From Flavobacterium subsaxonicum WB 4.1-42 = DSM 21790 (GTDB lineage Bacteria > Bacteroidota > Bacteroidia > Flavobacteriales > Flavobacteriaceae), in contig NZ_AUGP01000025.1 of assembly GCF_000422725.1 (NCBI RefSeq), positions 186,001-250,000 on the forward strand: 64,000 nucleotides of DNA. The letters are read 5' to 3'. Shown one piece after another: positions 34,769 through 43,416 of this stretch (positions within the stretch are counted from its first letter, which is position 1; each line of letters begins with the position of its first letter). The notes under the pieces are model-generated. The model had not been told where the DNA came from, did not search any database, and saw only the letters and a list, made by a program, of their open reading frames with translations. Made by a program: the position numbers and the translations under genes.

Positions 34769-35404
34769 ATGGAGATAGTCCTTCCGGTGGTGGTAGGTTT
34801 TTGCATTTCGTTCGTGGCTACCCTTTTACCGGGATTGCTGAATATGACGGCTGCCAAAATTAGCCTTAAGGAAGGCAGGCGCAATTCGGTGTTTTTTGCC
34901 CTTGGTGCGGCCACTATAGTATTTTTTCAGGCATACATATCGGTTACATTTGCCAAATTAATCAACCGCAGCCCCGGCATTGTAAACATGCTGCAGGAGG
35001 CCGGGTTGGTTATCTTCTCGCTTTTAACCATTTACTTTTTATTCTTATCTAAAAAGAAAAAAAAGGACATAAACCCCGATGAGGTACACGTGCGCAGTAC
35101 AACCGGCAACTACTTTTTAGGCACCATGCTATCGGCATTAAACTTTTTCCCTATACCGTACTATGTTTTTGTAAGCGTGTCGCTAATGTCTTCAGGCCAG
35201 CTTTTAGGCAATAACCTGCTTATATTCTTGTTTGTACTAGGGGCTGTAATGGGGTCGTTTGCGGTGTTTTACCTGTACATTATCTTCTTTAAAAAGTTTG
35301 AGCATAAAACTGATTTCTTTATTCGTAATGTAAATTACTTTATAGGTTCTATAACCGGTATTATTTCTATAATAACCATTATTAAGCTGCTGCGTAACCC
35401 ATAA
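34769..35404 (+). CDS. LysE-family exporter
   Basis: 211 residues, inner-membrane protein with about six helices. The N-terminal FVATLLPGLLNMTAAKISLKEGR resembles the LysE/RhtB translocator start, where PGP usually replaces PGL. A basic cytoplasmic loop SKKKKKDI lies near 92-99. Such proteins export amino acids or similar small solutes; the substrate is not predictable. It follows trmB by one base and precedes the alkyltransferase-like gene by 10 bases, so the three are probably one transcript. Confidence 0.8.
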   Translation: MEIVLPVVVGFCISFVATLLPGLLNMTAAKISLKEGRRNSVFFALGAATIVFFQAYISVTFAKLINRSPGIVNMLQEAGLVIFSLLTIYFLFLSKKKKKDINPDEVHVRSTTGNYFLGTMLSALNFFPIPYYVFVSVSLMSSGQLLGNNLLIFLFVLGAVMGSFAVFYLYIIFFKKFEHKTDFFIRNVNYFIGSITGIISIITIIKLLRNP

Positions 35405-35414
35405 AACTGTTGCC

Positions 35415-35753
35415 ATGGCAAAAGCCGACGATTCTTTTTTTGATAAGGTGTACCATGTTGCAAGGCAAATACCTTACGGCAGGGTAACATCTTACGGGGC
35501 TATAGCTAAATTTTTAGGCGCAGCACGATCGGCACGCATGGTAGGCTGGGCTATGAATGCCACGCCGGGCGACGATGTACCGGCACACCGTGTGGTTAAC
35601 AGAGTTGGACTACTAACCGGAAAACACCATTTTGAAGGCACCAACCTTATGCAGCAACTGCTGGAAAGCGAAGGAATAAAAGTAAAAGACAACAAGATTG
35701 TAAAATTCGACACCCATTTTTGGGACCCTGCCAAGGAGCTTACAGATTTTTAG
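35415..35753 (+). CDS. Alkyltransferase-like DNA-binding protein (ATL)
   Basis: 112 residues corresponding to the C-terminal DNA-binding domain of O6-alkylguanine-DNA alkyltransferase. IPYGRVTSYGAIAKFLGAAR (residues 15-34) carries the helix-turn-helix and Arg finger region. The active-site motif normally PCHRV is PAHRV here (about 57-61), so the acceptor Cys is replaced by Ala. By family knowledge ATLs bind alkylated guanine without repairing it and pass the lesion to nucleotide excision repair. Third gene after trmB and lysE. Confidence 0.9.
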   Translation: MAKADDSFFDKVYHVARQIPYGRVTSYGAIAKFLGAARSARMVGWAMNATPGDDVPAHRVVNRVGLLTGKHHFEGTNLMQQLLESEGIKVKDNKIVKFDTHFWDPAKELTDF

Positions 35754-36120
35754 ATTGTTAGATTTTTAGAATGCCCAATAAACTGGTAGCAGGCATTTTA
35801 CCACAAAGACACAAAGCTTTACAGTTTATGTAAATCACAAGGTTCGCAAAGACAACCATCTAAAGATGGAAGGCCACAAGGCTAACGTTACAAGCCGCAA
35901 TCAATATCCATAAAGCCTTGTGTACTTTGTAGGCAACAACGTTGCCCTTCTGTGTTCTTAAACATCACAAACGGCTTGGTGAACTTGGTGAGATACTGAT
36001 AGAATATCAGTATTGTGTTCTTTGTGGTTAAAAATAGAGCTGTTGTTTGTAAGAATGGTTCCGTGCTTTAATTTCAACACAAAAGAACAAAGGATTTAAC
36101 TTCGCTAAATAAACTTTTCA
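35754..36120. repeat. Non-coding stretch rich in interspersed-repeat sequence
   Basis: No gene is seen between the ATL stop and the apbC promoter. The stretch is made of variants of one theme: ACCACAAAGACACAAAG near its left end and, inverted, TTGTGTTCTTTGTGGTTA near 36012-36029, with ACAAGGTTCGCAAAGA, CACAAGGCT and AAGCCTTGTGTACTTTGT between. These match repeats I recall from other Bacteroidota intergenic regions (not searched). The outer arms could fold into one long imperfect hairpin. Confidence 0.5.
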
Positions 36121-36123
36121 TAG

Positions 36124-36131
36124 TATCTTTG
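36124..36131 (+). promoter_or_regulatory. -7 box upstream of apbC
   Basis: TATCTTTG matches TAnnTTTG exactly and lies 48 bases before the ATG at 36180. No convincing TTG at the -33 position. Confidence 0.5.
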
Positions 36132-36179
36132 CAATTTAAAATAAGTCTACATAAGAGACTGTTAGCTATTTTACACACA

Positions 36180-37310
36180 ATGAAATTAGATAGAAAAGAC
36201 ATACTAAAAGCCCTTGAAACCATTACCCTTGCCGGAGAAGGCAAAAACATGGTTGAAAGCGAGGCAGTACGCAACGTACTTACCTTTGGCGATGAGGTAG
36301 TTGTAGAGCTGGTTATGCAAACACCGGCACTGCACATACGCAAACGCGCCGAAGCCGATATAATTAAAACAATACACGACCTGGTATCGCCCGATGCCAA
36401 GGTAAAAGTAAACGTAAAGATAGAAGCGCCCGAGAAGCCTGAAATTAAAGGTAAGGCCATACCGGGTATAAGCAATATTATTGCAGTATCATCGGGCAAA
36501 GGTGGTGTGGGTAAATCTACCATTACGGCCAACCTTGCCGTTACCTTAGCCAAAATGGGCTTTAAGGTGGGTGTACTGGATGCCGATATTTACGGCCCGT
36601 CTATGCCAATAATGTTTGATGTAGAAAGGGAGCGCCCAATATCTGTAATGATAGACGGCAAATCTAAAATGAAACCCATTTCAAGCTACGGTGTAGAGAT
36701 ACTTTCTATAGGCTTTTTTACCAGCCCTGAGCAGGCCGTTATATGGCGTGGACCAATGGCAGGTAAAGCCCTTAACCAGATGATTTTTGATGCCGACTGG
36801 GGCGAGCTCGACTTTTTATTGTTAGACCTTCCACCGGGAACCGGCGATATTCACCTGTCTATCATGCAGGCACTGCCTATTACAGGCGCAGTTATTGTTA
36901 GTACACCGCAGGCTGTGGCCCTTGCCGATGCTAAAAAAGGTGTGGCAATGTTCCGCCAGGAAAGCATTAATGTACCGGTACTGGGCATTATAGAGAATAT
37001 GGCTTATTTTACGCCGGAAGAACTTCCTGATAATAAATACTATATCTTTGGTAAAGAAGGTGCCCGTAACCTTGCCGAAGACTTAGAAGTGCCTTTTTTG
37101 GGAGAAATTCCGTTAGTACAAAGCATACGCGAAGCCGGAGATTATGGCCGCCCGGCTGCCCTGCAAACTGCTACGCCGCTTGAAGCTGCTTTTGAGGAGC
37201 TTGCGCGTAATGTAGTTCAGGAAACTGTAGACAGGAACGATAACCTGCCTGCTACCGAAGCAATTAAAATAACCACTATGGCTGGCTGCTCTGCAGTTAA
37301 AAAGAAATAA
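36180..37310 (+). CDS. apbC: Mrp/ApbC iron-sulfur cluster carrier ATPase
   Basis: 376 residues. An N-terminal MIP18/DUF59-like domain (about 1-90, DILKALETITLAGEGKNMVE) precedes a P-loop ATPase domain with the deviant Walker A SSGKGGVGKSTITANLA (about 103-119), DADIYGPSMP and LLLDLPPGTGDIHLS. It binds and transfers Fe-S clusters to apoproteins. The ATG at 36180 is used rather than an open frame from 36129. It is followed 4 bases later by a NifU-type scaffold gene, a natural partner. Confidence 0.93.
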   Translation: MKLDRKDILKALETITLAGEGKNMVESEAVRNVLTFGDEVVVELVMQTPALHIRKRAEADIIKTIHDLVSPDAKVKVNVKIEAPEKPEIKGKAIPGISNIIAVSSGKGGVGKSTITANLAVTLAKMGFKVGVLDADIYGPSMPIMFDVERERPISVMIDGKSKMKPISSYGVEILSIGFFTSPEQAVIWRGPMAGKALNQMIFDADWGELDFLLLDLPPGTGDIHLSIMQALPITGAVIVSTPQAVALADAKKGVAMFRQESINVPVLGIIENMAYFTPEELPDNKYYIFGKEGARNLAEDLEVPFLGEIPLVQSIREAGDYGRPAALQTATPLEAAFEELARNVVQETVDRNDNLPATEAIKITTMAGCSAVKKK

Positions 37311-37314
37311 AAAA

Positions 37315-37554
37315 ATGACAACAGAAGAAATTAGAAGCAGTGTTGAAAGAGCCCTGGATGAGATTCGTCCTTTTCTTGAATCTGACGGGGGTAATATATC
37401 GCTGATAGATATAGAGGATGATAAACACGTTAGGGTTCGCCTTGAAGGCGCCTGTGTAGGTTGCAGCGTTAACCAGATGACTCTTAAGGCAGGGGTAGAG
37501 ACTACTATTAAAAAGTATGCTCCCGCTATAGAAACTGTGGTTAACATAGCCTAA
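37315..37554 (+). CDS. NifU C-terminal-type Fe-S scaffold protein
   Basis: 79 residues, a stand-alone NifU C-terminal (Nfu) domain. ALDEIRPFLESDGGNISLIDI and GACVGCSVNQMTLKAGVE carry the family signature; the CxxC pair (CVGC, about 49-52) binds a cluster between two subunits. It supplies Fe-S clusters to target proteins, probably together with the ApbC protein encoded 4 bases upstream. Confidence 0.93.
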   Translation: MTTEEIRSSVERALDEIRPFLESDGGNISLIDIEDDKHVRVRLEGACVGCSVNQMTLKAGVETTIKKYAPAIETVVNIA

Positions 37555-37661
37555 TTGTTTTCTTAGAAAAAATAGATTAGCCTGTGGCTGATATTTATCA
37601 TAATTTTTAAAAGCAATTTTAAGCAACTTTGCTGTAGAATTGTTTTTACCATACGCAACAC

Positions 37662-38714
37662 ATGATTACAACCGATATTTTAATTATAGGCGCAGGCCCT
37701 ACAGGGCTTTTTGCCGTTTTCGAGGCCGGACTTTTAAAACTTAAATGCCATATTATAGATGCCCTTCCGCAAATTGGCGGGCAGTTATCTGAGCTGTATC
37801 CTAAAAAACCCATTTTTGATATTCCGGGGTACCCGTCTGTTTTGGCAGGCGACCTGGTGCATAACTTAATGGAGCAAATCAAGCAGTTTCAGCCGGGCTT
37901 TACCCTTAACGAAAAGGCCGAGACCATACAAAAATTAGAAGACGGTACTTTTATAGTTACTACCAATAAAGGTACAGAGCACCATGCCAAAGCCGTGGCT
38001 ATTGCCGGCGGTTTGGGCAGCTTTGAGCCGCGTAAACCTATTATAGAAGGCATAGAGTTTTATGAAGATAAGGGTGTTGAGTATTTTGTAAAAGACCCTG
38101 AGTTGTTTCGCAACAAGCGCATAGTTATTGCCGGTGGTGGCGACTCTGCCCTGGACTGGAGTATTTTTCTTTCTGATGTAGCTTCTGAAGTTACCCTGGT
38201 GCACAGGAGAAATGAGTTTAGGGGAGCGTTAGACTCGGTAGAAAAAGTACAGGAGCTTAAGCATCAGGGTAAAATTCGGCTTGTTACCCCTGCCGAAGTT
38301 ACCGGTATTCGTGGCGATGAGCACGTAGAAGAGCTGGACCTTGAAATAGACGGTGCACATACGGCCATTAAAACCGATTATTTTATTCCGCTTTTTGGTC
38401 TTACGCCAAAGTTGGGTGCTATTGCAAACTGGGGCCTCGAAATAGAAAAAAATGCCATTAAAGTAAACAACGCTTTAGACTATCAAACCAATATAGAGGG
38501 TATTTATGCCATTGGCGATATTAATACCTACCCGGGCAAGCTTAAGCTTATTTTGTGTGGTTTCCACGAAGCTACATTAATGTGCCAGAGCGTGTTTAAC
38601 AAAGTAAACCCAGGTAAAAAATACGTGCTTAAATACACAACCGTTAGCGGTGTAGATGGCTTTGACGGTACCCGTAAAGAAGCCGAAAAACAGGTGGTTA
38701 AAGCAATAGATTAA
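37662..38714 (+). CDS. Ferredoxin--NADP reductase, thioredoxin-reductase type
   Basis: 350-residue flavoprotein. FAD site ILIIGAGPTGLFAVFEAGLL (6-25), then IGGQLSELYPKKPIFDIPG, a family block. The NADPH fold is RIVIAGGGDSALDWSI (about 149-164) with VTLVHRRNEFRGA. The C-terminal GIYAIGDINTYPGKLKLI closes the FAD site. Unlike thioredoxin reductase it has no CxxC redox pair, which identifies the ferredoxin-reductase type. A ferredoxin gene follows 79 bases later, the likely partner. Confidence 0.92.
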   Translation: MITTDILIIGAGPTGLFAVFEAGLLKLKCHIIDALPQIGGQLSELYPKKPIFDIPGYPSVLAGDLVHNLMEQIKQFQPGFTLNEKAETIQKLEDGTFIVTTNKGTEHHAKAVAIAGGLGSFEPRKPIIEGIEFYEDKGVEYFVKDPELFRNKRIVIAGGGDSALDWSIFLSDVASEVTLVHRRNEFRGALDSVEKVQELKHQGKIRLVTPAEVTGIRGDEHVEELDLEIDGAHTAIKTDYFIPLFGLTPKLGAIANWGLEIEKNAIKVNNALDYQTNIEGIYAIGDINTYPGKLKLILCGFHEATLMCQSVFNKVNPGKKYVLKYTTVSGVDGFDGTRKEAEKQVVKAID

Positions 38715-38754
38715 TTTGGGTTACGGGTTAGGTGTTTTGGGTTCTTCACGCAGT

Positions 38755-38782
38755 AACTCTAAACTCTGAACTCTAAACTCTG
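38755..38782 (+). repeat. Heptamer tandem repeat before the ferredoxin gene
   Basis: Four heptamers, AACTCTA, AACTCTG, AACTCTA, AACTCTG, i.e. two 14-bp units, ending 11 bases before the ATG at 38794. It lies where the ribosome would load. Confidence 0.75.
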
Positions 38783-38793
38783 AAATGTGTAGA

Positions 38794-39120
38794 ATGAACG
38801 AAGTAACAATTAAAATAACCGACAGGGATGGTGTTATGCACGAAGTGCTTGCGCCTACCGATATGGCTATGAATATTATGGAGCTTGTGCGTGCTTACGA
38901 GCTGGCTCCGGAGGGTACTATAGGCATTTGTGGTGGTATGGCCATGTGCGCCTCCTGCCAGTGCTATGTGCTTAACGAGGTGGAGCTGCCCGAAATGGGC
39001 CCCGATGAGGATGCCATGCTTAGCGAAGCCTTTAATGTAAAGCCTAACAGCCGCCTTGGCTGCCAGATACCCATAACCAACGATCTTGAAGGCCTGGAAC
39101 TCGAACTGGCCCCCGAATAA
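38794..39120 (+). CDS. 2Fe-2S ferredoxin (adrenodoxin type)
   Basis: 108 residues. Cluster ligands are in CGGMAMCASC (C-x5-C-x2-C, about 45-54) and the distal Cys in RLGCQIP (about 91), the spacing of adrenodoxin/ISC ferredoxins. An acidic helix PEMGPDEDAMLSEA lies between, typical for reductase binding. An ATG at 38785 would give 3 more residues (MCR); the ATG at 38794 (MNEVTIKITDRDG) fits relatives better. It pairs with the reductase upstream. Confidence 0.92.
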   Translation: MNEVTIKITDRDGVMHEVLAPTDMAMNIMELVRAYELAPEGTIGICGGMAMCASCQCYVLNEVELPEMGPDEDAMLSEAFNVKPNSRLGCQIPITNDLEGLELELAPE

Positions 39121-39128
39121 TAAATATG

Positions 39129-39158
39129 AATCCCGACTGTGTAAGTCGGGATTTTTTA
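39129..39158 (+). terminator. Terminator of the ferredoxin gene
   Basis: AATCCCGACT/AGTCGGGATT perfect 10-bp stem with a 5-base loop and a T-run, just after the stop. Confidence 0.85.
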
Positions 39159-39200
39159 TTTTGTGCTGATGCGTTGCTGCACTTGTAGTTTATTGAACTG

Positions 39201-40289
39201 TTATTTAGAAGGCTTGCTGTAATACTTAATGATAACATTTTTAATATCGGCTGCTGTCTTTTTACTGTCCTTATATTCTTTAAGCAAATCAGGGCGGGGG
39301 GCAAGCAGGGTCTTAATATCGTTATTAGATAAAAAGAACGGCTGCCCGCTGTAGCAGTCTATCAGCATAGGCATGGTAGTATCTATTTTAGGAACATAAA
39401 TACCGCCAAGCTGGTACATTACTATTTGCGTAATCATTCGGTTCTGGTCGTACGCTATGTGCTCAATAAAAAACTTGTCGGCTATCCGTTCGGTCTTTGC
39501 ATAGTATTTTTCTCCGGCAAATTTGCTTACGTTAAGGTACACGGTTTCGCCATCGCTAAAGGCATAATAATCGTCTGCCTTTTGGCTGTTGGTGTTGTTT
39601 ATTAAATAGTATTTATTGTTTTTACTGCTTACATAAAAGTTAGAGTCGTCTTTAGGCGTATTCTTTATCATATCTAAGTAAGTACCATAAATACCTTTTG
39701 CGGGTTTGCCTAATTCTCTTTTTTCTACGGGGGTGTTATCAAAAACAATATACGTTTTATCTTCTTCGGGCGTTACCTCATATTTGCCCAGGCACTTGTT
39801 TAGCGCCCTCCTAATCCTGTCGGGGTGCTTTGCGGTTACATCCATGCCGGTGCTCTCTATATTGCCGCCATACGTGCCCACAATGTAGTTAACGCCATCC
39901 TTCTTTACAATTACATCTATAACTGCCGATGCAAAACCTGTTTCTTCGCTCTTTTCGGTATATTCAGAAATATACAGATCGTTAACGCGTACCGAAACCG
40001 GCACACGCCCGTCCATTTTAGGGTAGGCTTTAAGCAGATAATCTTTGACTTCGGTTAAAAAAGGTTTCTCAAAACGCGACAGCACTTTGCGGTTGGCAAT
40101 CCCTTTTTGTACGGTACCAATGTTATCGGTAAACTGCCTGCCGTCATACACCTCTTCTATATAAAAAGGAACTTCCATAGCAGAGGTAGCTTCGTCGGTT
40201 AATGATATCAAGTAATATTCAGGTTTTGTTTGCGCCACGGTTATCTGGCCTATAAAAGCACAGAAAATAAGGAGTAATAGTTTTTTCAT
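39201..40289 (-). CDS. Exported protein of unknown function
   Basis: 362 residues, no family recognised. Signal peptide (about 1-19, ending ITVAQ). The mature protein begins TKPEYYLISLTDEATSAMEV and alternates beta-rich stretches with Lys-rich segments, e.g. RVNDLYISEYTEKSEE (about 105-120) and IVGTYGGNIESTGMDVTAKHPDRIRRALNKCL (read in pieces, about 140-170). Ends KNVIIKYYSKPSK. The frame is open to 40376, but the ATG at 40289 begins the signal peptide. Monocistronic, between the ferredoxin and infB terminators. Confidence 0.75.
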   Translation of the reverse strand: MKKLLLLIFCAFIGQITVAQTKPEYYLISLTDEATSAMEVPFYIEEVYDGRQFTDNIGTVQKGIANRKVLSRFEKPFLTEVKDYLLKAYPKMDGRVPVSVRVNDLYISEYTEKSEETGFASAVIDVIVKKDGVNYIVGTYGGNIESTGMDVTAKHPDRIRRALNKCLGKYEVTPEEDKTYIVFDNTPVEKRELGKPAKGIYGTYLDMIKNTPKDDSNFYVSSKNNKYYLINNTNSQKADDYYAFSDGETVYLNVSKFAGEKYYAKTERIADKFFIEHIAYDQNRMITQIVMYQLGGIYVPKIDTTMPMLIDCYSGQPFFLSNNDIKTLLAPRPDLLKEYKDSKKTAADIKNVIIKYYSKPSK

Positions 40290-40373
40290 TTGGGAGTAAT
40301 GCCTTGAATTAATCGGATACAAAAAAACGAAAAATATATTAATTTTTGAGAAGATAGTACGTTGATTGGCAAG

Positions 40374-40413
40374 CAAAAAAAAAGTCCCGACTGCATTGCT
40401 GCAATCGGGACTT
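40374..40413 (-). terminator. Terminator of the rimP-nusA-infB operon
   Basis: Minus strand AAGTCCCGATTGCA pairs with TGCAGTCGGGACTT (one mismatch) and is followed by a long T-run, 22 bases after the infB stop. Confidence 0.85.
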
Positions 40414-40434
40414 TAGATATAGTGTAGTAACTTA

Positions 40435-43356
40435 TTATTTAAGTTTCTTCTTAACTTCTACTTCCTGGTAAGCCTCTACAATGTCATACTCCTGTATGTC
40501 GTTATAGTTTTTAATCTGCATACCACAGTCGTAACCTTTAGATACCTCTTTAACATCATCTTTAAAGCGTTTAAGTGTGCTTAGTTCTCCTGTATAGATA
40601 ACTACGCCTTCACGTATTAGCCTAATTCTTGAGCTACGGAATATCTTACCATCGGTCACCATACAACCTGCAATAGAACCAACTTTAGAGATCTTGAATA
40701 CCTCACGAATCTCGGCAGTACCGGTAACTTCTTCCTTCATTTCCGGAGAAAGCATACCTTCCATCGCATCTTTAAGGTCGTCTATAGCATCGTAGATGAT
40801 AGAGTAGTTACGGATGTCGATTTCTTCCCTGTCGGCAAGCTGTCTTGCATTTGCAGAAGGGCGTACGTTAAAGCCTATAATAATTGCATCGGATGCCGAA
40901 GCAAGCAACACGTCAGATTCGGTAATTGCACCAACACCTTTGTGTATAATGTTGATCTGGATTTCTTCGGTAGATAGTTTAGAGAACGAGTCAGAAAGTG
41001 CCTCAACAGAACCATCCACGTCACCTTTAAGGATAATGTTAAGTTCTTTAAACTGGCCAAGGGCAATCCTCCTGCCAATCTCGGCAAGGGTAATGTGCCT
41101 TTGTGTACGTACACTTTGCTCGCGCATTAATTGTGTACGTTTGGCAGCAATTTGTTTTGCTTCTTTCTCATCGGCATAAACGCTAAATTTATCACCTGCG
41201 GTAGGGGCGCCGTCTAAACCTAATATTGATATTGGTTGCGATGGGCCTGCCTCTTTAACATTGTGGCCACGCTCATCGTGCATTGCCTTAATTTTACCGT
41301 GGTGTTTACCGGCAAGTACATAGTCGCCCACTTTAAGTGTACCACCCTGTACAAGTACGGTAGATACATAACCGCGGCCTTTATCTAAAAACGCCTCTAC
41401 AACAGTACCTACAGCAGCCTTATCAGGGTTTGCTTTAAGGTCTAACAATTCAGCTTCAAGTAATACTTTTTCAAGTAAGTCTTTTACACCAAGGCCTGTT
41501 TTTGCAGATATATCGTGCGATTGTATTTTACCGCCCCAATCTTCTACAAGAAGGTTCATACCGGCAAGCCTTTCTTTAATCTTTTCAGGATTAGCGTTGG
41601 GCTTATCTACTTTATTTATGGCAAATATAATTGGCACACCAGCAGCTTGTGCGTGGTTAATGGCCTCTTTAGTTTGCGGCATTATATCATCATCTGCTGC
41701 AATTACAATAATTGCAATATCTGTAACCTGGGCACCACGTGCACGCATTGCGGTAAACGCCTCGTGACCCGGTGTATCTAAAAATGCTATTTTCTGGCCA
41801 TTATCTAACGTTACACCGTAGGCACCAATGTGCTGGGTAATACCGCCGGACTCTCCTGCAATAACATTTTCTTTACGGATGTAATCCAGAAGCGATGTTT
41901 TACCGTGGTCTACGTGACCCATTACGGTAACAATAGGAGCACGGAATACAAGGTCTTCTTCCCTGTCTTCTACAACTTCTTTAGCCTCTTCAATATCAGT
42001 AGTAATAAACTCTATCTCATAGCCAAACTCGTCTGCCACAATAGTAAGGGTTTCTGCATCCAGCCTTTGGTTCATGGTAACCATGATGCCTAAAGACATA
42101 CAAACAGATATTACTTTGGTAATAGGCACATCCATCATGGTAGCAACCTCGCCTACGGTTACAAACTCTGTAACCTTAATTGTTTTGCTGCCTTCGTCTA
42201 ATGCGCGCTGCTCATCATCCGTTCTCTGGCGGTGGCTGTCACGTTTGTCTCTACGGTATTTGGCTGCTTTAGATTTGCTGCCTTTACCCTGAAGTTTTTC
42301 AAGCGTTTCTCTGATCTGGTTTTTAACTTCTTCGTCGGTAGGCTCTACCTTGCTAACAATAGCAGGGCGTTTGTTAGGGCCAAACCTATTGCCGCCACCT
42401 TGTGCCGCGCCGCCGGTACCCGGTGCGTTAGGCCTGATAAGCTGGCTTGCCTGTCCTGGTGGGCGTGGTGCACCCTGGCCATTGTTGGAGCCCTGCGGTT
42501 TAGGAATAATCCTTTTGCGCTTATCTTTATTGTTGTTGTTGGCAGCATTATTTGCACCACCCGGCTTAGGAGCATCTTTTTTAGGCTCTTCTTTTTTCTT
42601 CTTAGGTTTATTAAACTGCGAAAGATCTATGGTTTGCCCTGTAAAGGTAGCACCGGTAAGCTTGGTGTACTGTGTTTTGATAGTTTCCTCTTCCGGCTGT
42701 GCAGGCGTTTCGGGCTGCGCAGGGGTAACGGGTTGTTGCGGCTGTGCTGCGGCCTGCGGCTCTTGTACAGGTTTTGGCTGTACAGGCTGTTGGGCTTGCG
42801 GCTGCGCTTGTATCTTAGGCACAATTTTTGGCTGCTCAGGTTGTTTTTGCACCTCTTTTGGTTCTTCGGCTTTTGGAGCCTCTGCAACGGGTTGTGGTGT
42901 TTCTGCAACCGGGGCTTTTTCTGCCGGTTTTTCTGTTTGTGCCTCCTGTTGTTTTACAGGTATGTCTGAAGTAGGCTCTACAGCAGCTTTTTTAGGGTTA
43001 AGGTCTATCTTACCAACCGACACCGGCCCTGTTATAGAAGCCTTAGCTCTTATAACTTCCTGCCTTTGTTTTTCTTCTTCCTGCTTTCTTTTCTCCTCCA
43101 GCTCTTTTTCTCTCTCTATACGCAGCGCTTCCTTCTCCTTCCTCTTCTCTTCACTCACCTCTAATGATGCAGCTTTGTTTCCTTTGTCGGCAGAAAATTG
43201 GTTGAATAAGGCATTATATTCCTCGCCGGATATCTTGGCATTTGGGCTTGCCTCGATAACGTGGCCCTTATCTTTAAGGAAATCCACAGCCCTGTCGAGG
43301 GAAATATTTAATTCCCTTAAAACTTTGTTTATTCTTATTGCTCTTTCTTCAGACAT
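40435..43356 (-). CDS. infB: Translation initiation factor IF-2
   Basis: 973 residues. IF-2 brings initiator tRNA to the ribosome as a GTPase. An N-terminal IF2_N helix domain (1-55, [20 protein letters not shown]) is followed by a long Glu/Lys coiled-coil-like and Pro/Gln/Ala-rich linker (about 70-330). The second IF2_N-type domain is near 385-440. The G domain has GHVDHGKTS (about 478), DTPGHEAF and [10 protein letters not shown], followed by beta-barrel domains and a C-terminal domain ending [11 protein letters not shown]. Last gene of the operon after nusA. Confidence 0.97.
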   Translation of the reverse strand: MSEERAIRINKVLRELNISLDRAVDFLKDKGHVIEASPNAKISGEEYNALFNQFSADKGNKAASLEVSEEKRKEKEALRIEREKELEEKRKQEEEKQRQEVIRAKASITGPVSVGKIDLNPKKAAVEPTSDIPVKQQEAQTEKPAEKAPVAETPQPVAEAPKAEEPKEVQKQPEQPKIVPKIQAQPQAQQPVQPKPVQEPQAAAQPQQPVTPAQPETPAQPEEETIKTQYTKLTGATFTGQTIDLSQFNKPKKKKEEPKKDAPKPGGANNAANNNNKDKRKRIIPKPQGSNNGQGAPRPPGQASQLIRPNAPGTGGAAQGGGNRFGPNKRPAIVSKVEPTDEEVKNQIRETLEKLQGKGSKSKAAKYRRDKRDSHRQRTDDEQRALDEGSKTIKVTEFVTVGEVATMMDVPITKVISVCMSLGIMVTMNQRLDAETLTIVADEFGYEIEFITTDIEEAKEVVEDREEDLVFRAPIVTVMGHVDHGKTSLLDYIRKENVIAGESGGITQHIGAYGVTLDNGQKIAFLDTPGHEAFTAMRARGAQVTDIAIIVIAADDDIMPQTKEAINHAQAAGVPIIFAINKVDKPNANPEKIKERLAGMNLLVEDWGGKIQSHDISAKTGLGVKDLLEKVLLEAELLDLKANPDKAAVGTVVEAFLDKGRGYVSTVLVQGGTLKVGDYVLAGKHHGKIKAMHDERGHNVKEAGPSQPISILGLDGAPTAGDKFSVYADEKEAKQIAAKRTQLMREQSVRTQRHITLAEIGRRIALGQFKELNIILKGDVDGSVEALSDSFSKLSTEEIQINIIHKGVGAITESDVLLASASDAIIIGFNVRPSANARQLADREEIDIRNYSIIYDAIDDLKDAMEGMLSPEMKEEVTGTAEIREVFKISKVGSIAGCMVTDGKIFRSSRIRLIREGVVIYTGELSTLKRFKDDVKEVSKGYDCGMQIKNYNDIQEYDIVEAYQEVEVKKKLK

Positions 43357-43416
43357 AAATATTTTTTACTATTATCTTCTTTCGTTGTGTTGTTGTGTTA
43401 AAATATTAAACTTAGC

